From: Bacillota bacterium
Lineage (GTDB): Bacteria > Bacillota > Clostridia > Christensenellales > Christensenellaceae
Assembly (NCBI GenBank): GCA_023393165.1
Contig: JAEWMJ010000043.1
Location: 43,895-107,894, forward strand
Direction of reading: 5' to 3'
DNA: 64,000 bases
The position numbers were made by a program, and so were the translations under genes. Below the pieces are notes generated by a model. The model was given only the letters and a program-made list of their open reading frames with translations, did no database searches and was not told where the DNA came from. Below are positions 15,647 through 24,351 of the stretch, piece by piece. The number at the start of each line of letters is the position of its first letter. Position 1 is the first letter of the stretch.

Positions 15647-15675
15647 ATATTAATATAATACATATATAAAGTCAA
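15647..15675 (-). promoter_or_regulatory. Promoter of microcompartment unit 1
   Basis: Minus-strand TTGACT (15670-15675), 17 bases, TAATAT (15647-15652). The -10 and spacing equal those of the unit 2 promoter. It lies about 57 bases before the pduL start. Confidence 0.6.
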
Positions 15676-15690
15676 TGTGTTTTCTATATT

Positions 15691-15730
15691 TTATCTGTTT
15701 TTTGTTGACTTTTGTTGGTTTTGTGTGGTT
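15691..15730. promoter_or_regulatory. Candidate operator upstream of pduL
   Basis: T-rich block beginning TTATCTG, with repeated TTTTGTTG units and ending TTTTGTGTGGTT. It shares its two ends with 9449-9480. It is placed upstream of the -35, so it could serve an activator, a looping repressor, or a DeoR-type regulator. Confidence 0.45.
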
Positions 15731-15802
15731 GTCCACCGGTAATTTGCATATGTTTTCATGATTTTCCGGCAAATCCGGGGCAAAAATGATCAATTATGGC
15801 GC

Positions 15803-15841
15803 AAAAACAAAAAAACGTCCTGAACGCCGAAGCGCAGGGCG
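15803..15841 (-). terminator. Terminator of the kinase/GGDEF operon
   Basis: On the minus strand CGCCCTGCGC, loop TTCG, then GCGTTCAGGACG, followed by TTTTTTTG. It lies 16 bases after the GGDEF gene stop codon. Confidence 0.75.
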
Positions 15842-15856
15842 CATATTGAAATGAAA

Positions 15857-16768
15857 TTACACACTCACCCGATTCCTTCCGGTGGCCTTGGACCTGTAAA
15901 GCGCGTCATCCGCGGATTTAATCAGCGATGTGAAGGACAGGTTCTTGGCGGGGTATTCCGACGCTACGCCGGCGCTTATCGTGACGATCCTATCGGCCGT
16001 CGAGCAGGAGTGCGGTATCTTGAGGTCCATCACACTCAGCCTCAGTTTTTCGGCCATAATATAGGCGTTATCGATATCCGTGTTTGGAAGAATGCAAACA
16101 AATTCTTCTCCGCCGTATCTGGCAAGCAAATCTGTTTTTCGCACAATGGCCCGGGAGAGGGTTTGCGCGATCTGTATGAGGCAGGTATCTCCCTCCTGGT
16201 GCCCGTAGGTATCGTTGTATTCCTTAAAAAGGTCTATATCCAGCAAAATCATGGAGACCGGCATGGTAACGCGAATTGCCATATTCCAGGTTGTATGAAG
16301 GTATTCGTCGAACTTCCTGCGGTTTGAGATACCGGTCAGGCCGTCCAGATAAGAAATATTCTCCAGATAGTCCCTGTACCGCTTCAGCTCCGCATGCATC
16401 CCTACCCTGGCTTTTACAATGACCGCGCTGAAAGGCTTGGTAATATAGTCCACCGCGCCCAAATTAAATCCGTAAATGATATCTTCTTCGCTTACCTTCC
16501 CCGAAACGAAAATAATTGTGATACTCTTTGTCTGCGTACATTCCTTTAACCGTTTGCACACCTCATATCCGTCGATGCCGGGCATCATAATATCCAGCAG
16601 TATCAGATCGGGCGGGTTATCCGAGAAGGCTATTTCAAGAGCTCTTTCTCCGCTTGTTGCGGCTCTGATTCTAAAATCGGGCCTGAGCAGTTCTGCCAAG
16701 ACATTTATGTTTTCTTTTGCATCGTCAACGATTAAAATCGTTTGTTGTTGATTCAGGTCTATCATCAT
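15857..16768 (-). CDS. Response regulator with diguanylate cyclase output (REC-GGDEF)
   Basis: A 303-residue protein. The REC domain (about 8-125) has the phosphoacceptor Asp in LILLDIMMPG and the conserved Lys in YITKPFS. The GGDEF domain (about 135-300) has the active GGEEF signature with an RKTD inhibitory site five residues upstream, so it should make c-di-GMP with product inhibition. The start codon abuts the stop of the upstream kinase (TAAATG), and the Shine-Dalgarno GGAG lies inside the kinase end, indicating translational coupling. Phosphate probably comes from the kinase's Hpt domain. Confidence 0.93.
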   Translation of the reverse strand: MMIDLNQQQTILIVDDAKENINVLAELLRPDFRIRAATSGERALEIAFSDNPPDLILLDIMMPGIDGYEVCKRLKECTQTKSITIIFVSGKVSEEDIIYGFNLGAVDYITKPFSAVIVKARVGMHAELKRYRDYLENISYLDGLTGISNRRKFDEYLHTTWNMAIRVTMPVSMILLDIDLFKEYNDTYGHQEGDTCLIQIAQTLSRAIVRKTDLLARYGGEEFVCILPNTDIDNAYIMAEKLRLSVMDLKIPHSCSTADRIVTISAGVASEYPAKNLSFTSLIKSADDALYRSKATGRNRVSV

Positions 16769-19700
16769 TTACTCTCCTAAAAACACATTCAATTCTTTGG
16801 CTATTTTCTGCAGCGGAACCTTGGCGGCGTCAAAATCGAAATTTTCAATGCTTTCGGAGAGAGCCCTCATTTCATTATTAAACCTCGTTCCACAGATATA
16901 TTTCCGGAGTTCTTCCAGAACGTTCGCGGCATCCACATTATCCTCCCAAATAAAGTGGGCCAGTTCCTGCAATAAGTGTTCAACATCCCGGGGATTCACC
17001 GGCCTTTCGGCGTTTGAGTCCTGCGCCTCCGCAGGGCTGACAAGCTCGCTTTTTAATTTACTGACGGATTGAATGGCATCTTCAAGTTTTTTAAGAAGAA
17101 CATCATATTTCCCCTGCCTGCTGCCTGACATCTGCGCTTCAAGCTCTGCCGCGATTTCCTGTACACCGTACGCCGATATATTTCCGGCTACGCCTTTTAT
17201 GGTATGCGCGAGCCTTACCGCGGTTTCCCGTGTGCCATGATCAAGCTCTTTCCTGATGTCTTCCGCAAATGATGCATATTTCTCAAAGAAATCGATAAGC
17301 AGTTTTCTGTACAGTTTCCGGTTTCCGTTCAGCCGCTCCAACCCGGCTTCGATATCGATTCCGGGAATACTCTTCGGAAGTTTGATTTTTTCCTGCTCCT
17401 TTTCTTTTGGGACCTCTTTTATTTGCTGCTCGGGGACCGGCCTTATATGTCTTGTCCACTTTTTGAGGGCGTTAAACAAATGTTTGGGATCTATGGGTTT
17501 GCTGACATAATCGTTCATGCCCGCAGCAATGCATTCTGTCTGGACTCCCTGCATCGCATGCGCGGTCATGGCGATGATAGGCAGATCCTTGTATTTTTCA
17601 TCTTTGCGGATCAGCTGTGTGGCCTCATACCCGCCCATGACCGGCATCTGGAGATCCATCAGGACCACGTCATAGCTGTTCTTTGCGACGGCGTCCACAG
17701 CTTCCCGGCCGTTGTTCGCGATTTCTACGGTTGCACCTGCGCCCATCAAAATCTCGGTAGCCACCTCCTGATTGATCGCGTTGTCCTCCACCAAAAGCAC
17801 TTTGATTCCGTCCACCCTGCAATCCCGGTCTTCCTGTTCATCCTTTTGCACGCTCCTGCCTGCAATGTCTTTCATTTCCACATGGCATGCGTTCATGATC
17901 GTATCGAACAGGAGCGACTGGCTGACCGGTTTCATAAGAAAAACGTTTATACCGATCTTTTCCGCTTTTTTAAAGACTTCTTCCCTTCCGAAAGCGGACA
18001 GCATGATGATCGTAGGCATACGCTCAATGCTTTTATCCTTCAGGATGATTTTCGCCGTTTCGAGCCCGTCCATATCCGGCATTCTCCAGTCAAGAAAAAC
18101 CAGGTCGTACTGCTGTCTTTTGATTTCTTCTATTGCCGCCCGTCCTGAATCCACCGCTATCGAATTGATCCCAAAACCGCCGATCTGGTCTTTCAATATA
18201 TCTCTGGACATTTCGTTGTCGTCCACAATAAGCGCTTTTTTGTTTTTGAGCCCCTCTACCTCGACAACCTTTTTTTCCTTATACTCGTCCTGTATCCTGA
18301 AACCGACTATAAACGTAAACGTACTGCCCGCGCCGAACTCGCTCTCCACATACATTTCCCCGTTCATCATTTCAACGAGCTGTTTTGAAATGGTTAGGCC
18401 CAGTCCCGTACCGCCGAATCTTCTGGTTACGGAAGAATCCGCCTGCGAAAAAGCCGTAAAGAGTTTGCTCTTTTGTTCATCCGTCATTCCGATACCGGTA
18501 TCCTGTACGGAAAACTTGATTTTGCAATGCGAAGCGTTCCCCTGCAACAGTTCGGTTTTTATCAGGATATAGCCTTTGTTGGTGAACTTTACCGCATTGT
18601 TGACCAGGTTTATGAGTACCTGCCCCACCCTTAAAGGATCGCCAATAAGCGCGCACGGAACGTCGTTTGTGATATTATTTAAAAGTTCAATGTTTTTTTC
18701 TGCCGCTTTTTCGGAAACCATGCTGACGATATTGTTTATGACATCGTCCAAACGGAAATCAACATCTTCGAGTTCAAGTTTTCCCGCTTCGATTTTTGAA
18801 AAATCAAGAATATCGTTGATAATACCCAACAGAGAATTTGCCGAATTGTCTATTTTGTTAATATAATCGAGCTGTTTGGCCGTCAGTTCCGATTTTTTCA
18901 GAAGGCCCGAAAAACCGATAATCGCGTTCATGGGCGTCCGGATTTCGTGGCTCATATTGGCCAGAAATTCGCTTTTGGCTCCGGTCGCTTCCTCTGCCAC
19001 TTCTTTCGCTTTAATCAGTTCCAGCTCGTTCTCTTTCTGTATTGTGACATCCCGGAGAATCCCGATCGTAAACCAGCCGCTGTACAACTGAACGGTGGAA
19101 AGCGAAAGCTGAACTGAAATCTCAGTATTGTCTTTTCTGCATGCCTTCAAATCGAGCGTTCTTCCGGCGTTGCCGTCCCTTGCTTCCGGGAACATCGGAA
19201 AAACGTCAACATAAGACTCCTCATATTCGGGCGGTACGATCAGCTCGTGCAGATTTTTTCCAATCGCTTCGTCCCGGCTGTAGCCGAGAATACGTTCTGC
19301 CGCCGGGTTCCAATAGGTGACGATTCCGTCCTGATCCATCATCAGGATACAGTCGTGGGCAGAATCCGTAATGGCCCGCATTCGTTTTTCACTCTCCTGG
19401 AGCGCTTCTTCCGCCATTTTGCGCGCGGTGATGTCGCGGACCGCAGCCATCATCAATTCTGTGCCGGACTCCTGTATTTTTCTGCTTTCAACCTCGGCGT
19501 AAAAATTACTGCCGTTTTTCCTCAAAAACCTGACTTCGCAGAGGCGTCCGGACTCTTTGAGGATAATCTCCTGAAGAATACTCTTGTCTTCCTGAAATAC
19601 AAGATCAAGAAGATTCCTGCCCAGCAGTTCCTCCCTTTCATAACCGAACAGCTTTACAAAAGACGGGTTGAGATCCCGCACGACACCCTGCTGATGGATC

Positions 19701-20194
19701 ACCACTCCCTCGATCGTCACGGCCGAAAGGATCCGGTAACGTTCTTCTTCTTCCTTCAGCTGATATTCCGTATTTTTTTGGTTGGTGATATCGGTTGAAA
19801 TGCCCCATGTCCCTATAATATTATTGTCACGGTCATAAAGCGGGTATTTGGACACCTTGTTCCATAATGATTTTCCATTAGCCCAGGTAGTATTTTCTTC
19901 TATGTCGATCAGGGGTATACCGGTTTTCATGATTTGCTGTTCGCATTCAACAGCCTTTTCGGCATGTTCTTTGGAAAAAAAATCAGCATCGGTCTTGCCG
20001 ATTACATTTTTTAAGTCCGTTTCGCCTAGGCGTTCCAGCTGCGTATTGCTCACATAAAAAAAACGGCATTCTTTATCTTTGAAATATACAGCATCGGCAG
20101 AACTATCCATCATAATATCAAGCAGTTCTTTATATTCCAGAGGAATATGCTCATTAATGAAATTATTTTTCTTCATAGAACGTTGTACCACCAC
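16769..20194 (-). CDS. Hybrid sensor histidine kinase (PAS-PAS-PAS-HisKA-HATPase-REC-REC-Hpt)
   Basis: A protein of up to 1141 residues without obvious membrane segments, so probably a cytoplasmic sensor. Domains in order: three PAS domains (about 20-140, 150-265, 270-395), HisKA with the phosphoacceptor in NMSHEIRTPMNAI, HATPase with NLVNNAVKF and GTGLGLTIS, two receiver domains (Asp in LVFLDWRMP and VVLMDLQMP) and a C-terminal Hpt domain with AHTIKG. This is a complete internal phosphorelay whose likely target is the REC-GGDEF protein encoded next. The start is uncertain: GTG 20192-20194 or ATG 20174-20176, neither with a strong ribosome binding site. Confidence 0.92.
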   Translation of the reverse strand: MVVQRSMKKNNFINEHIPLEYKELLDIMMDSSADAVYFKDKECRFFYVSNTQLERLGETDLKNVIGKTDADFFSKEHAEKAVECEQQIMKTGIPLIDIEENTTWANGKSLWNKVSKYPLYDRDNNIIGTWGISTDITNQKNTEYQLKEEEERYRILSAVTIEGVVIHQQGVVRDLNPSFVKLFGYEREELLGRNLLDLVFQEDKSILQEIILKESGRLCEVRFLRKNGSNFYAEVESRKIQESGTELMMAAVRDITARKMAEEALQESEKRMRAITDSAHDCILMMDQDGIVTYWNPAAERILGYSRDEAIGKNLHELIVPPEYEESYVDVFPMFPEARDGNAGRTLDLKACRKDNTEISVQLSLSTVQLYSGWFTIGILRDVTIQKENELELIKAKEVAEEATGAKSEFLANMSHEIRTPMNAIIGFSGLLKKSELTAKQLDYINKIDNSANSLLGIINDILDFSKIEAGKLELEDVDFRLDDVINNIVSMVSEKAAEKNIELLNNITNDVPCALIGDPLRVGQVLINLVNNAVKFTNKGYILIKTELLQGNASHCKIKFSVQDTGIGMTDEQKSKLFTAFSQADSSVTRRFGGTGLGLTISKQLVEMMNGEMYVESEFGAGSTFTFIVGFRIQDEYKEKKVVEVEGLKNKKALIVDDNEMSRDILKDQIGGFGINSIAVDSGRAAIEEIKRQQYDLVFLDWRMPDMDGLETAKIILKDKSIERMPTIIMLSAFGREEVFKKAEKIGINVFLMKPVSQSLLFDTIMNACHVEMKDIAGRSVQKDEQEDRDCRVDGIKVLLVEDNAINQEVATEILMGAGATVEIANNGREAVDAVAKNSYDVVLMDLQMPVMGGYEATQLIRKDEKYKDLPIIAMTAHAMQGVQTECIAAGMNDYVSKPIDPKHLFNALKKWTRHIRPVPEQQIKEVPKEKEQEKIKLPKSIPGIDIEAGLERLNGNRKLYRKLLIDFFEKYASFAEDIRKELDHGTRETAVRLAHTIKGVAGNISAYGVQEIAAELEAQMSGSRQGKYDVLLKKLEDAIQSVSKLKSELVSPAEAQDSNAERPVNPRDVEHLLQELAHFIWEDNVDAANVLEELRKYICGTRFNNEMRALSESIENFDFDAAKVPLQKIAKELNVFLGE

Positions 20195-20423
20195 TCAATT
20201 GTTTTTAATTAATTTTATAAATTATTTTCAGCATTTAAGCGGTTAAGGGCTTATAAAAATTTGAATTATAACCCGGAGTTCACATAAGTAAAAGGAACTT
20301 CGATGTACAAACTTTGAATATTAAGCAATTTTTTACTATTAAGACTATATTATATAGCATATCATCATCTTTCTAAACTTTCAACAATATATTACAATAT
20401 GTTTAAAAAGATTCTACTGTATG

Positions 20424-20618
20424 CTAAAAAATTTCTATTGTTTCAGGTTCGTGCTTTAATCCTTCGGAATCCGCCAGGGTTTTCGCCGCTATCTCTGCCA
20501 GAATACTCTCAATTTCCCGGGGCAAAAGGCCGCGGCAATATACGGCGCATATCTTTATCTTGGTATTCCCGATCATCATTTCGCATTCAATATCTCCGGC
20601 TTTGATTTCTTCCCGCAT
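20424..20618 (-). CDS. Small hypothetical protein divergent from the serine recombinase
   Basis: A 64-residue acidic protein when started at ATG 20616-20618, with GGGGG ten bases upstream; GTG 20625-20627 would add three residues but leaves almost no spacer. No motif is recognised beyond a beta-rich first half and a predicted helix (PREIESILAEIAAKTLAD). It sits head to head with the recombinase, with 127 bases between, and could be part of the same acquired unit. Confidence 0.5.
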   Translation of the reverse strand: MREEIKAGDIECEMMIGNTKIKICAVYCRGLLPREIESILAEIAAKTLADSEGLKHEPETIEIF

Positions 20619-20745
20619 ACCTGTCACACCCCCTTATTAAAATATTCAGGATCCCATGTGTCTTATACCCGGCAAAAAGGAACATATACATAGTATTAAA
20701 CAATGACAGTCTATTCACCTAATTTTACTGTAAAGAGGGATTTAA

Positions 20746-22368
20746 GTGCAGTATTGTATATATCTGCGGAAGTCGCGCGCGGACGCCGAGGCGGAAGAGA
20801 GAGGCGAAGGCGAAACCCTTGCCCGGCACCAGGCGGCTTTGCTCGAGCTTGCAAAACGCCAAAACCTCTGCATCAAGGAGACATACCGGGAAATAGTTTC
20901 CGGAGAGACCATTGCGGCGCGCCCCGTAATACAGCGGCTTTTATCCGACGTCGGGCAGGGGTTATGGTCGGGCGTTTTGGTGATGGAGGTGGAGCGTCTC
21001 GCGCGCGGCGACACGGTCGACCAGGGAATCATAGCGCAGACGTTCAAATTCACCGGCACCCGGATCATAACGCCCATGAAGACCTACGATCCGGACAATG
21101 AATTTGACGAGGAATATTTTGAATTCGGGTTGTTTATGAGCAGGCGTGAATACAAAACGATCAACCGGCGGCTGCAGCGCGGCCGGCTTGATTCTATCCG
21201 CGAAGGAAAATACGCCGCCAGCCGTCCCCCCTACGGATACCGAAAAATAAAGCTGGAGAAAGAAAAAGGGTATACGCTTGCGCCTGTACCGGAAGAAGCG
21301 GACGCTGTGCGCTTGATATTCAAGCTCTATACGCTGGGCGAAGAACAGCCGAACGGATATCATAGGCTGGGCGCAACCCGGATCGCACGCCGCTTGAACG
21401 ATCTTTTGATCCCTCCCCAGAGAGGGACCGCATGGTCCGCCTCCAGCGTGCGCGACATCCTGATCAATCCGGTTTATGCGGGAAAATTACGTTGGAACTG
21501 GCGTCCCGCCGCAAAAAAAATATCCGGCGGCGCGTTTGTTACGCAGCGCCCGCGCAACGCCCAAAAATGCATACTGGCCCAAGGTCTGCAGGAACCTATT
21601 ATAGATATGGATGTTTTTGAAAGGACGCAGAAATTGATGTCGGAAAAAATTTCCGGAGCATTCGCGGAACGGAAAAATATTAAAAACCCCCTCTGCGGCC
21701 TTGTTATTTGCGGCGGGTGCGGGCGAAAAATGATCCGCAGGCCCCCTCCGGCAGATTCGGGACGCCCGGATACGCTCATATGTCCGAATACGTCCTGCAA
21801 AAATATCAGTTCGGCGCTTCCCCTTGTGGAAAACCGTATCATGAAAGCTCTTGACGAATGGCTGGATGGGTACAAAATCAACTGGGACACTGTCCGCCCG
21901 CCCGAAGATCCTCTGCGGGCTGAAAGGCAAAAGGCGCTGCGCAGGCTGGAGGCGCAGCTTGAGACCCTTCGTTTGCAGCTTAATACTATTCACGATCTTC
22001 TGGAGCGGGGCGTATACGATACGGCTCAATTTTATGAACGGATAGAAAGCGTGAATGAAAAATTGAGGCAAACAGAGGAAACGCGGAACGCATTGCTGGC
22101 CGGTTTACAAGCAGAGAAAACAAAGAAGGAGATCGAAATGCCGGATATTCAGAGGCTGGCGGACGTTTACTCCATACTTTCCGGCCCCAAGGCAAAAAAT
22201 GAATTTCTAAAAGATATTCTCCAGAAGGTTATATATTATAAGGAAAAGAACGGACGGTGGCATAATCCTCCCGACGGGTTTGAGATCATATTGTATCCGA
22301 AACTGCCGCAAAACAATCCCATAATGACAGACTGCTCCAAGCTCCCGGATAAAAATAAATTGCTTTAA
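20746..22368 (+). CDS. Large serine recombinase (site-specific integrase)
   Basis: A 540-residue recombinase. The N-terminal resolvase domain (about 1-150) has the catalytic Ser in YLRKSRADAE and the Arg pair in MEVERLARGD. A recombinase domain follows (RPPYGYRK, WSASSVRDILINPVYAGKLRW), then a zinc ribbon with CGLVICGGCGRKM and CPNTSC, and a C-terminal coiled coil (about 385-470). The GTG start is behind AGAGGGA. This type integrates and excises phages or conjugative elements at att sites. No phage or conjugation genes adjoin it, so it may be a relic or may act on a site elsewhere. Confidence 0.9.
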   Translation: MQYCIYLRKSRADAEAEERGEGETLARHQAALLELAKRQNLCIKETYREIVSGETIAARPVIQRLLSDVGQGLWSGVLVMEVERLARGDTVDQGIIAQTFKFTGTRIITPMKTYDPDNEFDEEYFEFGLFMSRREYKTINRRLQRGRLDSIREGKYAASRPPYGYRKIKLEKEKGYTLAPVPEEADAVRLIFKLYTLGEEQPNGYHRLGATRIARRLNDLLIPPQRGTAWSASSVRDILINPVYAGKLRWNWRPAAKKISGGAFVTQRPRNAQKCILAQGLQEPIIDMDVFERTQKLMSEKISGAFAERKNIKNPLCGLVICGGCGRKMIRRPPPADSGRPDTLICPNTSCKNISSALPLVENRIMKALDEWLDGYKINWDTVRPPEDPLRAERQKALRRLEAQLETLRLQLNTIHDLLERGVYDTAQFYERIESVNEKLRQTEETRNALLAGLQAEKTKKEIEMPDIQRLADVYSILSGPKAKNEFLKDILQKVIYYKEKNGRWHNPPDGFEIILYPKLPQNNPIMTDCSKLPDKNKLL

Positions 22369-22664
22369 CAGTCTTCGCCATAAAAAACATCTCCTTATAT
22401 ATCATTCGGTAAGTATATATTTAAAATAAAACCATTTTATGTAGATGATTGACATAACCTTTTCAGCAAACAGACGATAAAAATAATGAAACTTACCTGT
22501 CAAAAAGAATATATATATTTCACCAAAATGTTAAAAATCCATCTTTTTACAAGTATTTAACATAAACTATAAACCGATTTAACAATTGTTTGTTATAAGT
22601 AATACAGGTAAAATTTGTTTTTCTTTTTCTCTTTTCTTTTATTAACTATTTTAAGGAGGTTATT
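22369..22664. other. Gap with alkaline phosphatase control region
   Basis: This A/T-rich stretch has no convincing reading frame. Its right half carries the PHO-box-like hexamer array listed next; no recombinase terminator was recognised in its left half. Confidence 0.5.
22546..22600 (+). promoter_or_regulatory. PHO-box-like array and promoter of alkaline phosphatase
   Basis: Four hexamers at exact 11-base periodicity: TTTACA (22546), TTAACA (22557), TATAAA (22568), TTAACA (22579), matching the TT(A/T/C)ACA-N5 direct repeats bound by Gram-positive PhoP. A TATAAG -10 candidate (22594-22599) follows ten bases after the array. This fits induction of the phosphatase by phosphate limitation. Confidence 0.6.
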
Positions 22665-24233
22665 ATGAAACAAAAGAAGAATGTAGCTGTATTTGCAGCA
22701 GTGTTATTGACGTTTGCTTTGCTGATCGGCTGTACGGCCCAGGCGGCGGAGCTTGCGCCAGGCCAGTCCGTGCAGGCGGCGCAGCAGGTTGCCGAGGCAT
22801 CCCCCTCCGCAGCTGCCGGTGAGGCCAAGGCTCCCAAATACGTCTTTATGTTTATTGGGGACGGCATGAGCTATGTGCAGTTCCAAACGGCATCCGATTA
22901 TCTTGGCGCATTAAAAAACCCGGGCGACATTTTAAAGGGCGGCGAAGCGCTTTCGCTGATGAACTTTCCGGTAGCAGGATCGGCAACCACTTATGACTCC
23001 ACATCCTTTTGCCCGGATTCCGCATCCACGGCTACTTCTATTGCTTCGGGCCATAAAACGCACAGCGGTATGATCAATGTGGATGAAACCGCTCAGGTGA
23101 AATATGAAACCATTGCCGAAACATTGAAAAAACAGCTTGGATATAAGATCGGCATCATATCCACCGTTAACCTGAACCATGCTACGCCGGCGGCTTTTTA
23201 CGCGCACCAGGCCAGCCGCAACGATTACTATGAAATCGGCCTTGAAATGATCAACAGCAATTTTGACTTTTTTGCGGGCGGGGATTTGAAAGATCCCACC
23301 GGATCGGAAAAGAATCAGGAAGGCCTGTTTACTCTTGCGAAGCAGGCGGGCTACAATGTGGTGATCAGCCAGAAAGAAGCCGAAAAACTTACGGCGGCAG
23401 ACGGCAAAACAATTATGATAGGACAGACGCTGGCCGACAGCAAATCGCTTTCTTACGATATTGACCGCAAGGACGGCGAATGGGCGCTTGCCGATTATGT
23501 GAAAAAAGGTATTGAAGTGCTGAACAATGATACCGGCTTCTTCATGATGGTTGAAGGCGGAAAGATCGACTGGGCCTGCCACGCAAACGATGCGGGCTCG
23601 ACTATTGCAGATACGATTGCTTTCAGCAAAGCGATTGACGAAGCGATAGCTTTTTATAACGAACACCCGGACGAAACACTGATCCTGGTAACAGGCGACC
23701 ATGAAACGGGCGGACTCACCATCGGCTACGCAGGCACGGATTACGACACTTATCTTTCGAATCTTCAAAACCAGAAAATTTCCTACGCCCAGTACGACGC
23801 GCAGTATGTAGCAAAATACAAGGCGGAAAATACTCCTTTTGAGGACGTGCTGGCAGATATGAAAGAACTGTTTGGTTTGATAACAAAAGACGATCCGTCG
23901 GCTACCGAAGATTCCAAGCTGGTACTGACAGATTATGAACTGGAACAGCTTAAGGCCGCTTACGAAAAAACAATGACGCCCAAGCCGGCTGAAGGTGAAA
24001 CGGCTGTTGAGCCGACACAGGCCGAGTATGTGCTGTACGGTACATACGAGCCGCTTTCCGTAACCATCACGCATATCCTGAACAATAAATCGGGCATCAA
24101 CTTCTCGTCTTATGCACATACAGGCCTGCCTGTGCCGGTCATGTCCATGGGCGTTGGTCAGGAAATCTTTAGCGGATATTATGACAACACGGATATTTAC
24201 AAGAAAACGGCTTCTATTTTAGGCATTGCGTAA
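22665..24233 (+). CDS. Alkaline phosphatase, lipoprotein
   Basis: A 522-residue PhoA-superfamily phosphatase. The N-terminus is a lipoprotein signal (AVLLTFALLIGC, Cys about 20) with a short Ala-rich linker, so the enzyme is anchored outside the membrane. Catalytic features: metal ligand Asp in MFIGDGMSY, nucleophile Ser in the PDSASTATSIASG segment, Zn ligands in GGKIDWACHANDAG and VTGDHETGG. A negatively charged insertion (about 370-460) precedes the last part. It releases phosphate from organic esters. The ATG is behind AAGGAGGTTATT. An upstream PHO-box-like array suggests phosphate starvation control. Confidence 0.93.
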   Translation: MKQKKNVAVFAAVLLTFALLIGCTAQAAELAPGQSVQAAQQVAEASPSAAAGEAKAPKYVFMFIGDGMSYVQFQTASDYLGALKNPGDILKGGEALSLMNFPVAGSATTYDSTSFCPDSASTATSIASGHKTHSGMINVDETAQVKYETIAETLKKQLGYKIGIISTVNLNHATPAAFYAHQASRNDYYEIGLEMINSNFDFFAGGDLKDPTGSEKNQEGLFTLAKQAGYNVVISQKEAEKLTAADGKTIMIGQTLADSKSLSYDIDRKDGEWALADYVKKGIEVLNNDTGFFMMVEGGKIDWACHANDAGSTIADTIAFSKAIDEAIAFYNEHPDETLILVTGDHETGGLTIGYAGTDYDTYLSNLQNQKISYAQYDAQYVAKYKAENTPFEDVLADMKELFGLITKDDPSATEDSKLVLTDYELEQLKAAYEKTMTPKPAEGETAVEPTQAEYVLYGTYEPLSVTITHILNNKSGINFSSYAHTGLPVPVMSMGVGQEIFSGYYDNTDIYKKTASILGIA

Positions 24234-24256
24234 AAAACATTAGAGCAATAAAGATG

Positions 24257-24294
24257 CAACCGGCGAAAACCGGTTGTGTCTTTTATTGTTTTTC
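24257..24294 (+). terminator. Terminator after alkaline phosphatase
   Basis: CAACCGG (24257-24263) pairs with CCGGTTG (24270-24276), then TTTTATTGTTTTT follows. Confidence 0.75.
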
Positions 24295-24351
24295 CAATAC
24301 CGCAGGCCGGCATGGACGGAATTAAATTAGAATGGATTGGAGCAAATAAAA

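Noticed and set aside
22932..24119. A 395-codon open frame on the minus strand
   Set aside because: It is fully antisense to the alkaline phosphatase gene, which has a signal peptide, ribosome binding site and all catalytic motifs. The antisense frame has no recognisable domain.
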